A stretch of DNA of 64,000 nucleotides from the NCBI RefSeq assembly GCF_001874625.1, contig NZ_CP017671.1, positions 1,550,001 through 1,614,000 of the forward strand, given 5' to 3'. Every line of letters starts with the position of its first letter. Within the stretch, counting starts at the first letter, position 1. The notes beneath the pieces are model-generated. The model was not told the origin of the DNA. It ran no database searches and saw only the letters and a list, made by a program, of their open reading frames with translations. Shown here in pieces: positions 44,516 through 54,805 of this stretch. Both the position numbers and the translations under genes were made by a program. The stretch is from Providencia rettgeri (lineage in GTDB: Bacteria; Pseudomonadota; Gammaproteobacteria; Enterobacterales; Enterobacteriaceae).

Positions 44516-45082
44516 ATGGTGACAATTATATATGCACACCCTTGGAAAGGGAGCTTCTGCCAGTTTTTACTTGATAATATAACGAAAGGGTTAACCGAAA
44601 AAAAGAAAGATTATCAGGTAATTGACCTGCATAGAGATAAGTTTAACCCTGTGTTAACAGAAGAAGAGCTCGCACTTTATTCCACCGGTAACTATATTGA
44701 TCCTTTAGTTGGAAAATACCAAGAAATGTTGAAAAATAGCTCACAAGTTATAGTCATATTTCCTGTTTGGTGGATGGGAATGCCTGCAATTTTAAAAGGC
44801 TTTTTTGATAAAGTAATACTTAACGGTTTTGCTTGGTATTATAACGAACAGCAGAAAAAATTATTACCTTTGCTAGACATCCCCAAAACTACTGTTGTCA
44901 CGACATCAGAAGAAGCCACAAAATTTATTATTAAAGAGGGAGACCCTGTTAGTGATGCTATTTTTCATTGTATGACAGCGGTAGGTTTAAAAAATAGTAA
45001 ATGGATGAATTGTGACTATGTAACCCAGGGAGGAAATGAACACCGCATGGCGTTTATAAATACAGTATTGAACGAAGTTTAA
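44516..45082 (+). CDS. NAD(P)H oxidoreductase, flavodoxin-like (NQO/MdaB family)
   Basis: 188 residues of the flavodoxin-like quinone reductase family: start VTIIYAHPWKGSFC matches the FMN/FAD phosphate loop, and VIVIFPVWWMGMPAILKGFFDKV is the family signature. Predicted to reduce quinones with two electrons. It has an AAGGAT ribosome site and a terminator after it. The next gene, a YgiN-like monooxygenase, could use the quinol produced. Confidence 0.88.
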   Translation: MVTIIYAHPWKGSFCQFLLDNITKGLTEKKKDYQVIDLHRDKFNPVLTEEELALYSTGNYIDPLVGKYQEMLKNSSQVIVIFPVWWMGMPAILKGFFDKVILNGFAWYYNEQQKKLLPLLDIPKTTVVTTSEEATKFIIKEGDPVSDAIFHCMTAVGLKNSKWMNCDYVTQGGNEHRMAFINTVLNEV

Positions 45083-45120
45083 TTATTTTAATATTAAATT
45101 TATTTATACTTTAATTCTAT

Positions 45121-45155
45121 ATAACGTGATTAAGTCTATTATCACGTTATGTTTT
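45121..45155 (+). terminator. Terminator after the oxidoreductase gene
   Basis: Perfect 10-bp stem ATAACGTGAT (45121-45130) / ATCACGTTAT (45141-45150) with a 10-nt loop and a following GTTTT. Confidence 0.75.
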
Positions 45156-45283
45156 AAGGTTACGCAAATTCTGTAATAAAATAAAATATAATTTTGTTTT
45201 ATTTGTAATTGTTTATCTTTAAGAATAAATAATGAAATTATGTGATAAATTAATTACTTTATCATTCATGATAGGGCGGTTTT

Positions 45284-45574
45284 ATGTCTGAAGTTAGGAT
45301 CATTGCAACGGTAATAGCAAAAGAAAACGAAGTTGCTTATGTTAGAGCCGCGGCAGAGTCAATTGTTAAGTCGAGCCATCAGGAAGAAGGTTGCCTTCAA
45401 TATGAATTGCATCAGCTTCATGACAACTCTAATACATTTGTTTTCTTTGAGGTATGGCAGAGTCAAAAAGCCGTTGATAAGCATAATAATACACCGCACT
45501 TTAACGAGTTCATTAGTCAGGTAAAAGATAGGGTCGAACTGTTAGATGTGAAATTGATGAGTAAAATTGCCTAG
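45284..45574 (+). CDS. Antibiotic biosynthesis monooxygenase-domain protein (YgiN-like)
   Basis: 96-residue ABM/dimeric alpha-beta barrel protein: RIIATVIAKENEVAYVRAAA, EEGCLQYELHQLHDN, FVFFEVWQSQKAVDKHNNTPHF. Similar to quinol monooxygenase YgiN. Actual substrate is unknown. Own promoter is likely because a terminator separates it from the oxidoreductase. Converges with the TetR gene eight bases later. Confidence 0.85.
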   Translation: MSEVRIIATVIAKENEVAYVRAAAESIVKSSHQEEGCLQYELHQLHDNSNTFVFFEVWQSQKAVDKHNNTPHFNEFISQVKDRVELLDVKLMSKIA

Positions 45575-45582
45575 GAGCACTA

Positions 45583-46164
45583 TTATTTGCTATTTATCTT
45601 GAAAAGTAACATTTTAATAGTCTCACTGTAACTAAGTTCAGCAGTGTGGATGGCTTCAGGTGTGAATGAGGGAGCTTGATTTTTAGGGGATACTGATAGC
45701 GCTTCTCCATGAGTATAATCTATTAGGATATGCCCCCATTTCGTTGCTTCTATTTGAGATAAACCAAGTTTCATTAATTGTTGGGTGAGTATTTCGGTGA
45801 TCCTTTTGGCTTGTTCTGGAAAAGCATTTGGGGAACTGAAAATAGCTAAGGTGATTTGCGGATAAAGGGTCACTTTTTGCCTGTAATGCAGTAATAGCGA
45901 CTCGATTTGTTGGTAAAGGTCAGGCAAGTCAGGCAATTGAATATCTTGATAAAGCCTATTGGCAATAGCTTGTATTAAGGCATCTTTATCTGAAAAGTAA
46001 TGATAGAGCGCCATCGGGTTGACGTTTATCTTTTTGGCCAGCATGCGCATAGATAGGTTATCAACCTTATTATCATCTAACATTTCAATAGCTTTAGTCA
46101 CTATCAACTCTAAAGAGATAGTTTGCTGGTTAGCTGGCGGGCGGCCAGGCTTTTTATCTTTCAC
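45583..46164 (-). CDS. TetR family transcriptional regulator
   Basis: 193 residues. HTH domain in the first ~60 residues (LELIVTKAIEMLDDNKVDNLSMRMLAKKINVNPMALYHYFSDK), then a TetR-type C-terminal ligand/dimerisation domain. Effector unknown. The start overlaps the end of the reductase gene by four bases (ATGA), so it is the second gene of that operon, and the dyad upstream of the first gene may be its operator. Confidence 0.9.
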   Translation of the reverse strand: MKDKKPGRPPANQQTISLELIVTKAIEMLDDNKVDNLSMRMLAKKINVNPMALYHYFSDKDALIQAIANRLYQDIQLPDLPDLYQQIESLLLHYRQKVTLYPQITLAIFSSPNAFPEQAKRITEILTQQLMKLGLSQIEATKWGHILIDYTHGEALSVSPKNQAPSFTPEAIHTAELSYSETIKMLLFKINSK

Positions 46165-46697
46165 TTTAAAACCTCATATTTAGATTGCACAAAGCCGGAA
46201 GGGAAACTGCGTGTATGCAGGTGGTTGAGTAAAATATCGTGATTGAGGTCTCCAAATAATGGGCGCCCGCTCCCAAGTAGAATGGGGAGTTTAGTTATAA
46301 TTAGGTCGCTAATCATACCCCTTTTTAAAAATGATTGAACCACTTGCCCTCCATCGATATAGACGTGTTGGCATCCTTCTAATTCCAGCATTTTCATCAC
46401 ATTTTCAGGGGATTGATCACTAAAACGAACTTTCCCCACTAAATGTTCAGGCACGGCTTGGTTGGTTAATGTAGAAGAAAGTACGACAACCGGAAGATTG
46501 TAAACCCAAGGTGTGATATGACTTAGTGTTTCGAAGGTGCCGCTTCCCATCACAATTGCATCTATTTGATTGATAAATTGGTCATAGCCATGATCCTCAT
46601 TAGAAGTATCAATGCACCCAAGCCAATCTATTTGCCCATCTTTACGTGCGATGTAGCCATCTAAACTAGTGGCAATAAATACATGCCCCGTAATCAT
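46161..46697 (-). CDS. Dihydrofolate reductase/RibD C-terminal family protein
   Basis: 178 residues: GHVFIATSLDGYIARKDGQIDWL start, AIVMGSGTFETL, and CQHVYIDGGQVVQSFLKRGM, typical of the RibD_C/YyaP-like dihydrofolate reductase family. An NADPH-dependent reduction is inferred; substrate is unknown. Cotranscribed with the TetR gene and preceded by a candidate TetR dyad that overlaps the likely promoter. Confidence 0.85.
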   Translation of the reverse strand: MITGHVFIATSLDGYIARKDGQIDWLGCIDTSNEDHGYDQFINQIDAIVMGSGTFETLSHITPWVYNLPVVVLSSTLTNQAVPEHLVGKVRFSDQSPENVMKMLELEGCQHVYIDGGQVVQSFLKRGMISDLIITKLPILLGSGRPLFGDLNHDILLNHLHTRSFPSGFVQSKYEVLK

Positions 46698-46716
46698 ATT
46701 TGTTTCCCATTAATTA

Positions 46717-46733
46717 ATTATACGGTGTATAAT
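46717..46733. promoter_or_regulatory. Inverted repeat, candidate TetR operator
   Basis: Perfect dyad ATTATAC (46717-46723) - GGT - GTATAAT (46727-46733), about 20 bp upstream of the reductase/TetR operon start. Either arm also resembles a TATAAT -10 element, so a bound repressor would block the promoter. Confidence 0.65.
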
Positions 46734-46928
46734 AATTGGTTCTATGGTGCAAGTCTAGTGGGTAAAATGCTTTTTAGGGGATGGGCTAAATTGACAAAAT
46801 TTTTGCTGCTTATAAAATAGCGGAGATTGGTCATTAGACTCGTAAGCGTTTACGTTAACCAACGCATATAACTTTTGGTCACACGAATAGTTATATGCTT
46901 ATGTGTGCCAGTAACCTTGGAGTTTTTT

Positions 46929-47195
46929 ATGCCAAATCAAAGTCGTAATTATGTATTAGGTATTCCCAAATTACCTGCTCGTGCGATGATCTTTCTAGTT
47001 CCTTTCTTTTTATCCCTTGTAATGAGTGGGATCGTTTCCCTTATTAGTACTGTTAGAGCGCTAGGTTTTACTTCGGAAGTTTTCCCATCTTGGGTTAGCT
47101 CTTGGGGGATTTCTTGGATGATTGCCTTTCCAACGGTGTTCTTTGTATTACCTATCGCGAGACGAATCTCATTAATGTTAGTTAAATCCTCCTAA
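46929..47195 (+). CDS. DUF2798 membrane protein
   Basis: 88 residues from ATG 46929, which has TTGGAG upstream; the longer frame from 46875 runs into upstream non-coding sequence. Two hydrophobic helices ([48 protein letters not shown]) with an RxRAM-style start are typical of the DUF2798 family. Function is unknown. Followed by ynfA 76 bases downstream. Confidence 0.8.
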   Translation: MPNQSRNYVLGIPKLPARAMIFLVPFFLSLVMSGIVSLISTVRALGFTSEVFPSWVSSWGISWMIAFPTVFFVLPIARRISLMLVKSS

Positions 47196-47271
47196 AAGCA
47201 TGTGTTTTTTTCATACAGTCAGTTGCTATTATAGAAGGGAAATCAGTAGCGCTAATTTTGAATGGGGTCTT

Positions 47272-47595
47272 ATGTCGATAAAAATTATTGGTTTGTTTTT
47301 TATCACTGCACTAGCTGAAATTGCAGGCTGTTATTTCCCTTATCTCTGGATGAAAAAACAGGGAGGGCCTTGGCTATTAATCCCTACAGCCTTAAGTTTG
47401 ATGCTATTTGTCTGGTTATTGACATTACATCCAGAAGCCAGTGGCCGAATTTATGCATCTTACGGTGGGATATATATTGTCACAGCGTTAGTATGGCTAA
47501 AAGTTGTCGATGGGGTCGCACTTTCGGTAACTGACTGGGTTGGGGCTTTCGTTGTGCTTGTTGGCGCTGGTATCATTATTAGTGGCTGGGAGTAA
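47272..47595 (+). CDS. ynfA: YnfA family small membrane protein (UPF0060)
   Basis: 107 residues from ATG 47272, four hydrophobic helices ([76 protein letters not shown]). The [13 protein letters not shown] and [18 protein letters not shown] motifs are diagnostic of YnfA, a small multidrug resistance-like efflux family. A frame from 47200 would extend it by 24 residues with no family support. Confidence 0.93.
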   Translation: MSIKIIGLFFITALAEIAGCYFPYLWMKKQGGPWLLIPTALSLMLFVWLLTLHPEASGRIYASYGGIYIVTALVWLKVVDGVALSVTDWVGAFVVLVGAGIIISGWE

Positions 47596-48334
47596 AAAAC
47601 AGATTATTATTTAGATAAAGTAATATCCCAAAAGAACGTCATTATTATTTCGCAAGTGAGTTCTCAATGAATTCACTTTTTCCATATTTAAACTATAAGC
47701 CTGCAAGAACCATAGATAGCCTAGTGCTGTTACCTCAAAAATACAGATAAGGTTGTCGTAAAACTGAGTTTTATTTTTATCTGGTGGCTTATTTATAAGA
47801 CGGTTATTTTTTTGTTTATTATTATTATTTAAGTATCTGTGGTGATGTTCGGTATTTTTTATCATTATTGTTTCATATTAGAACAATTAAATATTGGTTT
47901 TGTAAAAAGCTAGACTAAGCTTGAATATTTTTTAATTAATTGATTTAAAAGGATTTTAAATGGTTTGTGCTTATTTCTGTCAATGTTTTTTTCCACCAGT
48001 TTTATATGGTGATATTTTATTTTTCATGAAATTAAATAAATTTGGTTTTTGATCAGCTGTGATGTATTTCCTGAATTAATTTTCTTCTATTTTTATTTGT
48101 ATTTTTTAAAATGCCAATGAAATGTATTTAACTAAAATATTTCAAAAAGTAACATTTGATCTAAGTCAATTTAACAATAATTACTCTATTGGTAGTATTT
48201 GTAATTGATGTTTAACTACTCAGTTAATATTAATTAAACTTTTATTTTCACTTTCATTGATTTTAGGCAATATCTAATCATATTAGGCTGCTATTCTCTC
48301 ACCGATTTATACAAAAAATATAAAGAGGTTAGCA
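47596..48334. promoter_or_regulatory. AT-rich region upstream of fdnGHI
   Basis: About 740 bases. A minus-strand frame at 47611-47865 (Asn/Lys-rich, 84 codons) is not credible. The fdnG promoter and FNR site are in the last 180 bases; a weak -10, TAGTAT (48193-48198), lies where an FNR site centred near -41.5 would activate. The rest is A/T-rich with no recognised gene. Confidence 0.55.
48156..48169. promoter_or_regulatory. FNR binding site of the fdnGHI promoter
   Basis: TTGAT-CTAA-GTCAA, nine of ten conserved positions of TTGAT-N4-ATCAA. Centre about 41 bp upstream of a possible start near 48204, the class II activator position. E. coli fdnGHI is activated by FNR and NarL; NarL sites were not resolved by eye. 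Confidence 0.8.
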
Positions 48335-51300
48335 ATGAACGTTAGTCGCAGAAAGTTTTTTAAAATCTGCGCTGGCGGGATGGCAGGTACAACTGTAGCT
48401 GCGTTAGGTTTTATGCCTGGAATGGCAATAGCTAATGTACGTGAATATAAATTACTACGCTCTAAAGAGACGCGTAACACTTGTACTTACTGTTCTGTCG
48501 GTTGTGGATTACTAATATATAGCATGGGCGATGGTGCCATGAATGCTAAGTCCGCGATATTCCATGTGGAAGGTGACTCCGACCACCCTGTAAACCGTGG
48601 TGCTTTATGCCCTAAAGGGGCTGGCCTGCTTGACTATATCCAGAGCGAAAATCGTTTACGTTATCCTGAATATAGAGCACCAGGCTCTGATAAATGGCAA
48701 CGCATTAGCTGGGATGATGCTTTCACACGTATTGCCCGTTTAATGAAAGATGACCGCGATGCAAATTTCATTGAGAAAAACGCTGAGGGAACAACCGTAA
48801 ACCGTTGGTTATCAACAGGGATGCTTTGTGCATCTGCTGCAAGTAACGAAACAGGAATGTTGACCCAAAAATTCGCGAGATCGCTAGGTATGCTGGCGGT
48901 TGATAACCAAGCACGTGTCTGACACGGACCAACGGTAGCAAGTCTTGCTCCAACATTTGGTCGCGGTGCGATGACCAACCACTGGGTTGATATCAAAAAT
49001 GCCGATGTTGTCGTCGTAATGGGCGGTAACGCTGCGGAAGCACACCCTGTTGGGTTCCGCTGGGCAATTGAAGCGAAAAATAATAACAATGCAACACTGA
49101 TTGTGATCGACCCGCGTTTTACGCGTACGGCATCAGTGGCAGACCATTATGTTCCGATTCGTTCGGGTACCGATATTACATTCTTATCGGGCGTCTTGTT
49201 GTACCTGATTGAAAATAACAAAATAAACGCTGAATACGTTCAAAACTATACTAATGCGTCATTAATTGTTCGAGATGATTTTGACTTTGATGATGGCCTC
49301 TTTAGTGGCTATAACGCAGATACACGTAGTTATGATAAAACCAGCTGGAACTACAAATTTGATGAAAATGGTCATGCGTTACGCGATGACACATTACAAG
49401 ACCCTCGTTGTGTGTGGAATCTGCTTCACAAGCACGTGTCACGCTATACACCTGAAATTGTTGAGCAAATTTGTGGTACATCAAAGGCTGATTTCTTAAA
49501 AGTCTGTGAAATCTTAGCAACCACGAGTGCTTCAGATAAAGCAGGGACTTTCTTATACGCCTTAGGTTGGACACAACATACGGTTGGTGCGCAAAATATT
49601 CGTACCATGGCAATGATCCAGTTACTACTTGGTAACATGGGGGTTGCTGGCGGTGGTGTTAATGCCTTACGTGGCCACTCAAATATTCAAGGTTTAACTG
49701 ATCTAGGGTTATTATCGACCAGTCTGCCCGGCTATTTGACGTTGCCTTCAGAAAAACACCTGAATATTGATAGCTATCTGTCTGCTAATACACCAAAAGC
49801 AACCTTACCAAATCAAGTTAACTTTTGGAGTAACTACCCGAAATTCTTCGTCAGTTTAATGAAGTCTTTCTATGGTGATTCTGCACAAGCTGACAACCAA
49901 TGGGGCTATGATTGGTTACCTAAATGGGACCAAGCTTATGATGTAATGAAGTATTTTGACATGATGAGCCGTAATGAGGTCACGGGTTATATTTGTCAAG
50001 GATTTAACCCTGTAGCGTCATTCCCAGATAAAAACAAAGTTGTTAGCTGCCTCAGTAAGTTGAAATATTTGATTGTTGTCGACCCGTTAGTCACTGAAAC
50101 TGCTAATTTCTGGCAAAACCACGGTGAAATGAATGATGTCGATACAGCTTCGATTCAAACTGAAGTTTTCCGTCTACCATCAACGTGTTTTGCAGAAGAA
50201 GATGGCTCTATCGCGAACTCTGGTCGTTGGTTGCAATGGCACTGGCAGGCAGCGGATGCTCCAGGTGAAGCGCGTAATGATGGCCAAATCTTGACAGGAA
50301 TTTTATACAAAATTCGTGAGTTGTATGAAAAAGAAGGCGGTCAAGGCCAAGATCCTCTGATGCAGATGAAATGGAATTATAAACAGCAATTCCACCCTGA
50401 ATCAGAAGAAGTGGCAAAAGAAAATAACGGAGTTGCACTGGCTGATCTGTACGATGCCGACGGCAATTTACAAGCGAAAAAAGGTGAACTTCTTAGCTCA
50501 TTTGCCTTATTACGTGCTGACGGTACAACAGCATCTTCTTGCTGGATATACACGGGCAGTTGGACTGAAAAAGGCAACCAGATGGCGAATCGCGACAATA
50601 GTGACCCGTCTGGCATTGGTAACACATTAGGTTGGGCATGGGCGTGGCCGTTGAATCGTCGCGTTATTTATAACCGAGCATCTTGTGATACTAAAGGTAA
50701 GCCGTGGAATAAAGACCGTGTGCTAATTGAATGGAATGGCAAAAAATGGGTCGGTAATGATATTCCTGACTTTAATGCATCTGCACCAGAAGTCGGAACA
50801 GGTCCATTCATTATGCAACCAGAAGGGTTAGGGCGTTTATTTGCTATCGATAAGATGGCAGAAGGGCCATTCCCTGAGCACTATGAGCCTTTTGAAACGC
50901 CTCTTGGTACTAACCCATTACACCCGAATGTGGTTTCTAACCCTGCGGCACGGATCTTTGATGAGGACAAAAAACGTCTTGGCGACCACAAAGATTTCCC
51001 TTATGTCGGCACCACTTATCGTTTAACAGAGCACTTCCACACATGGACTAAGCATGCTCGCTTGAATGCGATTGCTCAGCCAGAGCAATTTGTTGAAATC
51101 AGCGAAACATTAGCGAAAGCCAAAGGAATTGCGTTAGGCGATAAGGTCAAAGTCAGTAGTAAACGTGGTTTTATCAAAGCCGTTGCGGTGGTAACGCCGA
51201 GATTACAAACCCTGATGGTGGACGGTAAACCAATTGAAACCGTTGGGTTACCTATTCACTGGGGTTTTGAAGGGGCTACGCAAAAAGGTTTTATCACCAA

Positions 51301-51382
51301 TACGTTGACGCCATCTGTGGGGGACGCTAACTCTCAAACACCTGAGTATAAAGCGTTTTTAGTTAACATTGAGAAGGCGTAA
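48335..51382 (+). CDS. fdnG: Formate dehydrogenase N alpha subunit, selenocysteine-containing
   Basis: Catalytic subunit of membrane formate dehydrogenase N: oxidises formate to CO2 and passes electrons to menaquinone for nitrate respiration; periplasmic. 1015 residues, equal to E. coli FdnG. An in-frame TGA at 48920-48922 encodes selenocysteine 196, as in E. coli (ARV-Sec-HGPT). Tat signal SRRKFFK with hydrophobic run precedes the N-terminal [4Fe-4S] site ([14 protein letters not shown] ... GALCPKG), and bis-MGD-binding domains continue to the end ([12 protein letters not shown]). The AGAGG ribosome site is seven bases from ATG. Start of the fdnGHI operon. Confidence 0.97.
48920..48957 (+). 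promoter_or_regulatory. Selenocysteine UGA with SECIS hairpin
   Basis: UGA codon followed by a hairpin: GG (48934-48935), bulged U (48936), stem AGCAA/UUGCU (48937-48941 with 48945-48949), loop GUC and closing CC (48950-48951). A bulged U and a short GU-containing loop are what SelB recognises in bacterial SECIS elements. Confidence 0.9.
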
Positions 51383-51393
51383 GGGAGGGAACT

Positions 51394-52281
51394 ATGTCCA
51401 TGCAATCTCAAGACATTATTAAGCGTTCCGCGACCAATAGTATTACGCCTCCACCACAGGCGCGTGACGATAAATTTGAAGTTTGTAAGCTCATTGATGT
51501 GTCATCCTGTATAGGCTGTAAAGCTTGTCAGGTGGCATGTTCTGAATGGAATGATATTCGCGATGAAGTCGGGCATTGCGTTGGGGTTTATGATAACCCA
51601 ACCGATCTTAGTGCAAAATCGTGGACGGTGATGCGTTTTAGTGAAACAAGCGAAAACGGTAAGCTGGAATGGCTAATCCGTAAAGATGGTTGTATGCACT
51701 GTGCAGACCCGGGTTGCCTAAAATCGTGCCCATCTGCGGGAGCGATCATTCAGTATTCAAATGGGATTGTTGATTTCCAATCGGAGCACTGTATTGGTTG
51801 TGGCTATTGTATTGCGGGTTGTCCTTTTAATGTACCACGCTTAAATCCTAAAGATAATCGTGTGTATAAATGTACTTTATGTGTTGATAGAGTTTCTGTC
51901 GGTCAAGAACCCGCTTGTGTGAAAACTTGCCCAACAGGTGCTATTCGCTTTGGTACGAAGAGGGAAATGCTGGAATACGGCGAAGAGCGTGTCACGAAAT
52001 TAAAAAATCGAGGATATGCGCAAGCGGGGATTTACGATCCTGAAGGCGTGGGGGGAACTCACGTTGTTTATGTTCTTCATCATGCTGATAAACCGCAACT
52101 TTATCATGACTTACCGAAAGACCCACAAATTGATACTCCAATCAATCTGTGGCAGAGCGTCTTGAAACCACTTTCTGTTGCGGGCTTTATAGCCACCTTT
52201 GCAGGGTTAATTTTCCACTATGTGGGAATTGGACCGAACAAAGAAGTGAGTGATGATGAGGAGAAAGATGACCATGAGTAA
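51394..52281 (+). CDS. fdnH: Formate dehydrogenase N iron-sulfur (beta) subunit
   Basis: Electron-transfer subunit with four [4Fe-4S] clusters, linking FdnG to FdnI; 295 residues (E. coli 294). Cysteine clusters are [49 protein letters not shown] and the [10 protein letters not shown]...[12 protein letters not shown] segment. A C-terminal transmembrane helix ([20 protein letters not shown]) anchors it. A GGGAGG ribosome site lies upstream and the stop overlaps the fdnI start. Confidence 0.97.
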   Translation: MSMQSQDIIKRSATNSITPPPQARDDKFEVCKLIDVSSCIGCKACQVACSEWNDIRDEVGHCVGVYDNPTDLSAKSWTVMRFSETSENGKLEWLIRKDGCMHCADPGCLKSCPSAGAIIQYSNGIVDFQSEHCIGCGYCIAGCPFNVPRLNPKDNRVYKCTLCVDRVSVGQEPACVKTCPTGAIRFGTKREMLEYGEERVTKLKNRGYAQAGIYDPEGVGGTHVVYVLHHADKPQLYHDLPKDPQIDTPINLWQSVLKPLSVAGFIATFAGLIFHYVGIGPNKEVSDDEEKDDHE

Positions 52282-52930
52282 AAAAAGCAAAATGATTGTG
52301 CGGACAAAGTTTATTGACCGCGCCTGTCACTGGACTGTTGTCATCAGCTTCTTTTTGGTTGCTTTGTCTGGTATCGCCTTATTTTTCCCAACACTGAAAT
52401 GGTTGACGGAAACCTTTGGTACTCCACAAATGGGAAGAATTTTACACCCATTCTTTGGTGTACTGATATTCGTCGTATTGATGTTCATGTTTGTTCGTTT
52501 TGTGAAACACAATATTCCGGATAAGAAAGACCTTCCATGGATTAAAAATATTGTTGAAGTTCTCAAAGGTAATGAACATGAGGTGGCGGATGTAGGTAAG
52601 TATAATGCGGGGCAAAAAATGATGTTCTGGAGTATCATGAGTATGATTTTCGTACTACTGATCACTGGGATTATCATGTGGCGTCCTTATTTTGCTCATC
52701 TATTTCCTATGTGGATGGTTCGTTGGAGTATTTTGATCCACGCACTTTCCGCTATTATTCTAATCCACGCGATTCTAATCCATATGTATATGGCATTTTG
52801 GGTGAAAGGCTCAATTAATGGCATGATAGAAGGTAAGGTTAGCCGCCGCTGGGCGAGAAAACACCACCCTCGCTGGTATCGTGATGTTGAGGCGAAAGAA
52901 GCCAAAGCTGAAGCTGAAGGCAAAAAGTAA
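52274..52930 (+). CDS. fdnI: Formate dehydrogenase N cytochrome b556 (gamma) subunit
   Basis: Membrane diheme cytochrome b that reduces menaquinone; 218 residues from ATG 52274 (E. coli 217). The start overlaps fdnH by eight bases; earlier in-frame ATGs at 52250 are inside fdnH. Four transmembrane helices with axial His candidates ([79 protein letters not shown]). An intrinsic terminator follows. Confidence 0.96.
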   Translation: MSKKSKMIVRTKFIDRACHWTVVISFFLVALSGIALFFPTLKWLTETFGTPQMGRILHPFFGVLIFVVLMFMFVRFVKHNIPDKKDLPWIKNIVEVLKGNEHEVADVGKYNAGQKMMFWSIMSMIFVLLITGIIMWRPYFAHLFPMWMVRWSILIHALSAIILIHAILIHMYMAFWVKGSINGMIEGKVSRRWARKHHPRWYRDVEAKEAKAEAEGKK

Positions 52931-52954
52931 TTTATTGTTAGATTAAGTCACATC

Positions 52955-52993
52955 AAGCCATCACTTTGTTTATACATTGTGGTGGCTTTTTTA
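52955..52993 (+). terminator. Terminator of the fdnGHI operon
   Basis: Stem AAGCCATCAC (52955-52964) pairs with GTGGTGGCTT (52979-52988), one G-U pair, a 14-nt loop and a T run after 52988. Confidence 0.85.
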
Positions 52994-53127
52994 TTGGTTT
53001 TACCATGTTATTTATAGTTAAAATTAAATTCATGTAAAACCATTAGGTTGCAAGATGGCAAAATTTTAGTAAGGTAAAAACCGTCATATGACAAAGTGAC
53101 TTGCCACCAATGATAACGAGAAAATAT

Positions 53128-53586
53128 ATGAGTATACAATCTGTTAGGGCATTTTTAGCGCAACATGCCCCCGATATTGACATTATAGAAACTGACACCC
53201 CAACAGCAACAGTGCAACAAGCGGCAATAGTACATAATGTTGAAGCAAACCAAATCGCAAAAACACTGTCACTTAAACTTAAAAATGAGGTCGTTTTAGT
53301 CGTGTGTGCAGGGGAAGCGCGGCTTGATAACCAAAAAGTAAAACAAGTATTGGGGGCAAAAGCGAGAATGTTACGAGCGGATGAGGTTGTAGACTCCACA
53401 AGCCATCCGGTTGGCGGTGTTTGCCCGTTTGGCTTGCCCCGAGACCTAGTTATTTACTGTGATATTTCACTACAACAATATAGCGAAGTGCTACCCGCTG
53501 CAGGGTCAGTGAATAGTGCTATACGTATTTCACCAACTCGTCTGTTAGAACTTGTCAAAGCATCATGGGTTGATATTTGCCAGTAA
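53128..53586 (+). CDS. YbaK/EbsC-family trans-editing (aminoacyl-tRNA deacylase) protein
   Basis: 152 residues from ATG 53128; the GAGAAA just before it is a better ribosome site than that of the longer frame from 53101. The core VHNVEANQIAKTLSLKLKNEVVLVVCAGEARLDNQKVKQVLGAKARM and VGGVCPFGLP are YbaK/EbsC signatures. Members clear misacylated tRNAs (Cys-tRNA-Pro, Ala-tRNA-Pro). Which tRNA this one edits cannot be seen. It ends one base before the convergent GNAT gene. Confidence 0.85.
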   Translation: MSIQSVRAFLAQHAPDIDIIETDTPTATVQQAAIVHNVEANQIAKTLSLKLKNEVVLVVCAGEARLDNQKVKQVLGAKARMLRADEVVDSTSHPVGGVCPFGLPRDLVIYCDISLQQYSEVLPAAGSVNSAIRISPTRLLELVKASWVDICQ

Positions 53587-54132
53587 TCAATCGTGAGCTG
53601 TTATGCGGTAAAGTACATGTTCTTGTAGCCAATGGCCATCAGGTAAGGCTGGGTGATAAAAATTATTTGGTTGTTTTATCATGCCTAGTCTTTTCATTAC
53701 CAATTCTGATGGTGTATTAGGTACCGCAGTAAATGCAACTAGTTCGGCAATCTGTAATTGTTCGAAAGCTAATTGGATCACCGCTTTTGCCCCTTCAGTT
53801 GCCAAGCCTTGATGCCAGAATTCAGGTAATAAACGCCAGCCTATCTCAATACAGGGAGAAAAAGGCAATGTTTTAGCCGGGGTGTTTAAACCAATAAACC
53901 CAATGAATTCATTGGTAGACTTCAATTCAACAGCCCATAACCCCCAGCCACCTTGTTGGGAAAACTTATCGATGATTGTGGCCAGCATTTCGGTACTTTG
54001 CTGCTCGCTTAGCACTGAAGGGAAATAACGCATCACCTCTGGGTGGCTGTTCATCAGTGTAAATGGCAGTTTATCTTTTTCTTGCCACATTCTTAGGAGT
54101 AAGCGAGGGGTTTCTAACTCAATAATTTTCAT
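53587..54132 (-). CDS. GNAT acetyltransferase (RimJ/RimL type)
   Basis: 181 residues: IIELETPRLLLRMWQEKDKLPF, EIGWRLLPEFWHQGLATEGAKAVIQLAFEQL (CoA loop HQGLATEG), and VPNTPSELVMKRLGM, all RimJ/RimL-like. The acceptor is unknown. It is two bases downstream of the YjaB-like acetyltransferase, in the same transcript. Confidence 0.88.
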   Translation of the reverse strand: MKIIELETPRLLLRMWQEKDKLPFTLMNSHPEVMRYFPSVLSEQQSTEMLATIIDKFSQQGGWGLWAVELKSTNEFIGFIGLNTPAKTLPFSPCIEIGWRLLPEFWHQGLATEGAKAVIQLAFEQLQIAELVAFTAVPNTPSELVMKRLGMIKQPNNFYHPALPDGHWLQEHVLYRITAHD

Positions 54133-54134
54133 GG

Positions 54135-54581
54135 TTATTGTGCCACAGGGTTAAGGCGCATATGTAGAATAGGATATGGGTTTCCCTCTCCATCTAATTC
54201 AGAACGAGCGTATTGTGTAAAACCCATATGCTGATAAAAACCAATGGCTTGAGGGTTTTGTTCGTTAACGTCTAGCTCTGTAATACCCAGAGTGTCAATT
54301 GCATATTGCAGTAGCTTTTTCCCCGTACCTTGGCCTCTGTTTTCTGGCGAAATAAACAGCATTTCGAGACGATGCTCATCACAGCCCAGAAAACCAATCA
54401 TATTGCCTAGGTCATCAAATGTGACAAATACAGCTAAATTAGGTAAGTAAATGTCTTTAATTGCCACTTTTAATTCAGCAATTTTTTCTTCGGGTAAAAA
54501 GTGATGTGTGGCTCTAACAGATGACTCCCAAACACGAATAATTTCATTATCGTGTGCACGTGTGGCGGTTTGGACTATCAT
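54135..54581 (-). CDS. GNAT acetyltransferase (YjaB-like)
   Basis: 148 residues related to E. coli YjaB: VWESSVRATHHFLPEEKI, VTFDDLGNMIGFLGCDEHRLEMLFISPENRGQGTGKKLL (CoA-binding loop), LDVNEQNPQAIGFYQHMGF, and a YPILHMRL end. First gene of a two-acetyltransferase operon. Acceptor unknown. Confidence 0.88.
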   Translation of the reverse strand: MIVQTATRAHDNEIIRVWESSVRATHHFLPEEKIAELKVAIKDIYLPNLAVFVTFDDLGNMIGFLGCDEHRLEMLFISPENRGQGTGKKLLQYAIDTLGITELDVNEQNPQAIGFYQHMGFTQYARSELDGEGNPYPILHMRLNPVAQ

Positions 54582-54805
54582 TATATTTACTCCTTATGTT
54601 TATGGGGTGATCTTAATTATCCAATATGGTATGTCAATGACCTTTTTAATTTTGGTTAAGGTTGTTTTTGAGATATTTATCGCAGAAAAAAAAGCTAACT
54701 AATTCATTATTAGATGAGTCGTAATATTGGGCGTGAAGTCTGGGCGTCTGACTTTTTTATAGGGTACTTTTTCATTTTTTTGATTGGATCTTAGGGGTAT
54801 ATTTA

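Noticed and set aside
47611-47865. 84-codon minus-strand frame upstream of fdnG
   Set aside because: Asn/Lys-rich, in an AT-rich spacer, no ribosome site or family resemblance; looks like chance.
48335-48922. Formate dehydrogenase alpha subunit truncated by a nonsense codon
   Set aside because: The TGA is at the known selenocysteine position with a SECIS hairpin, and the frame continues to full length.
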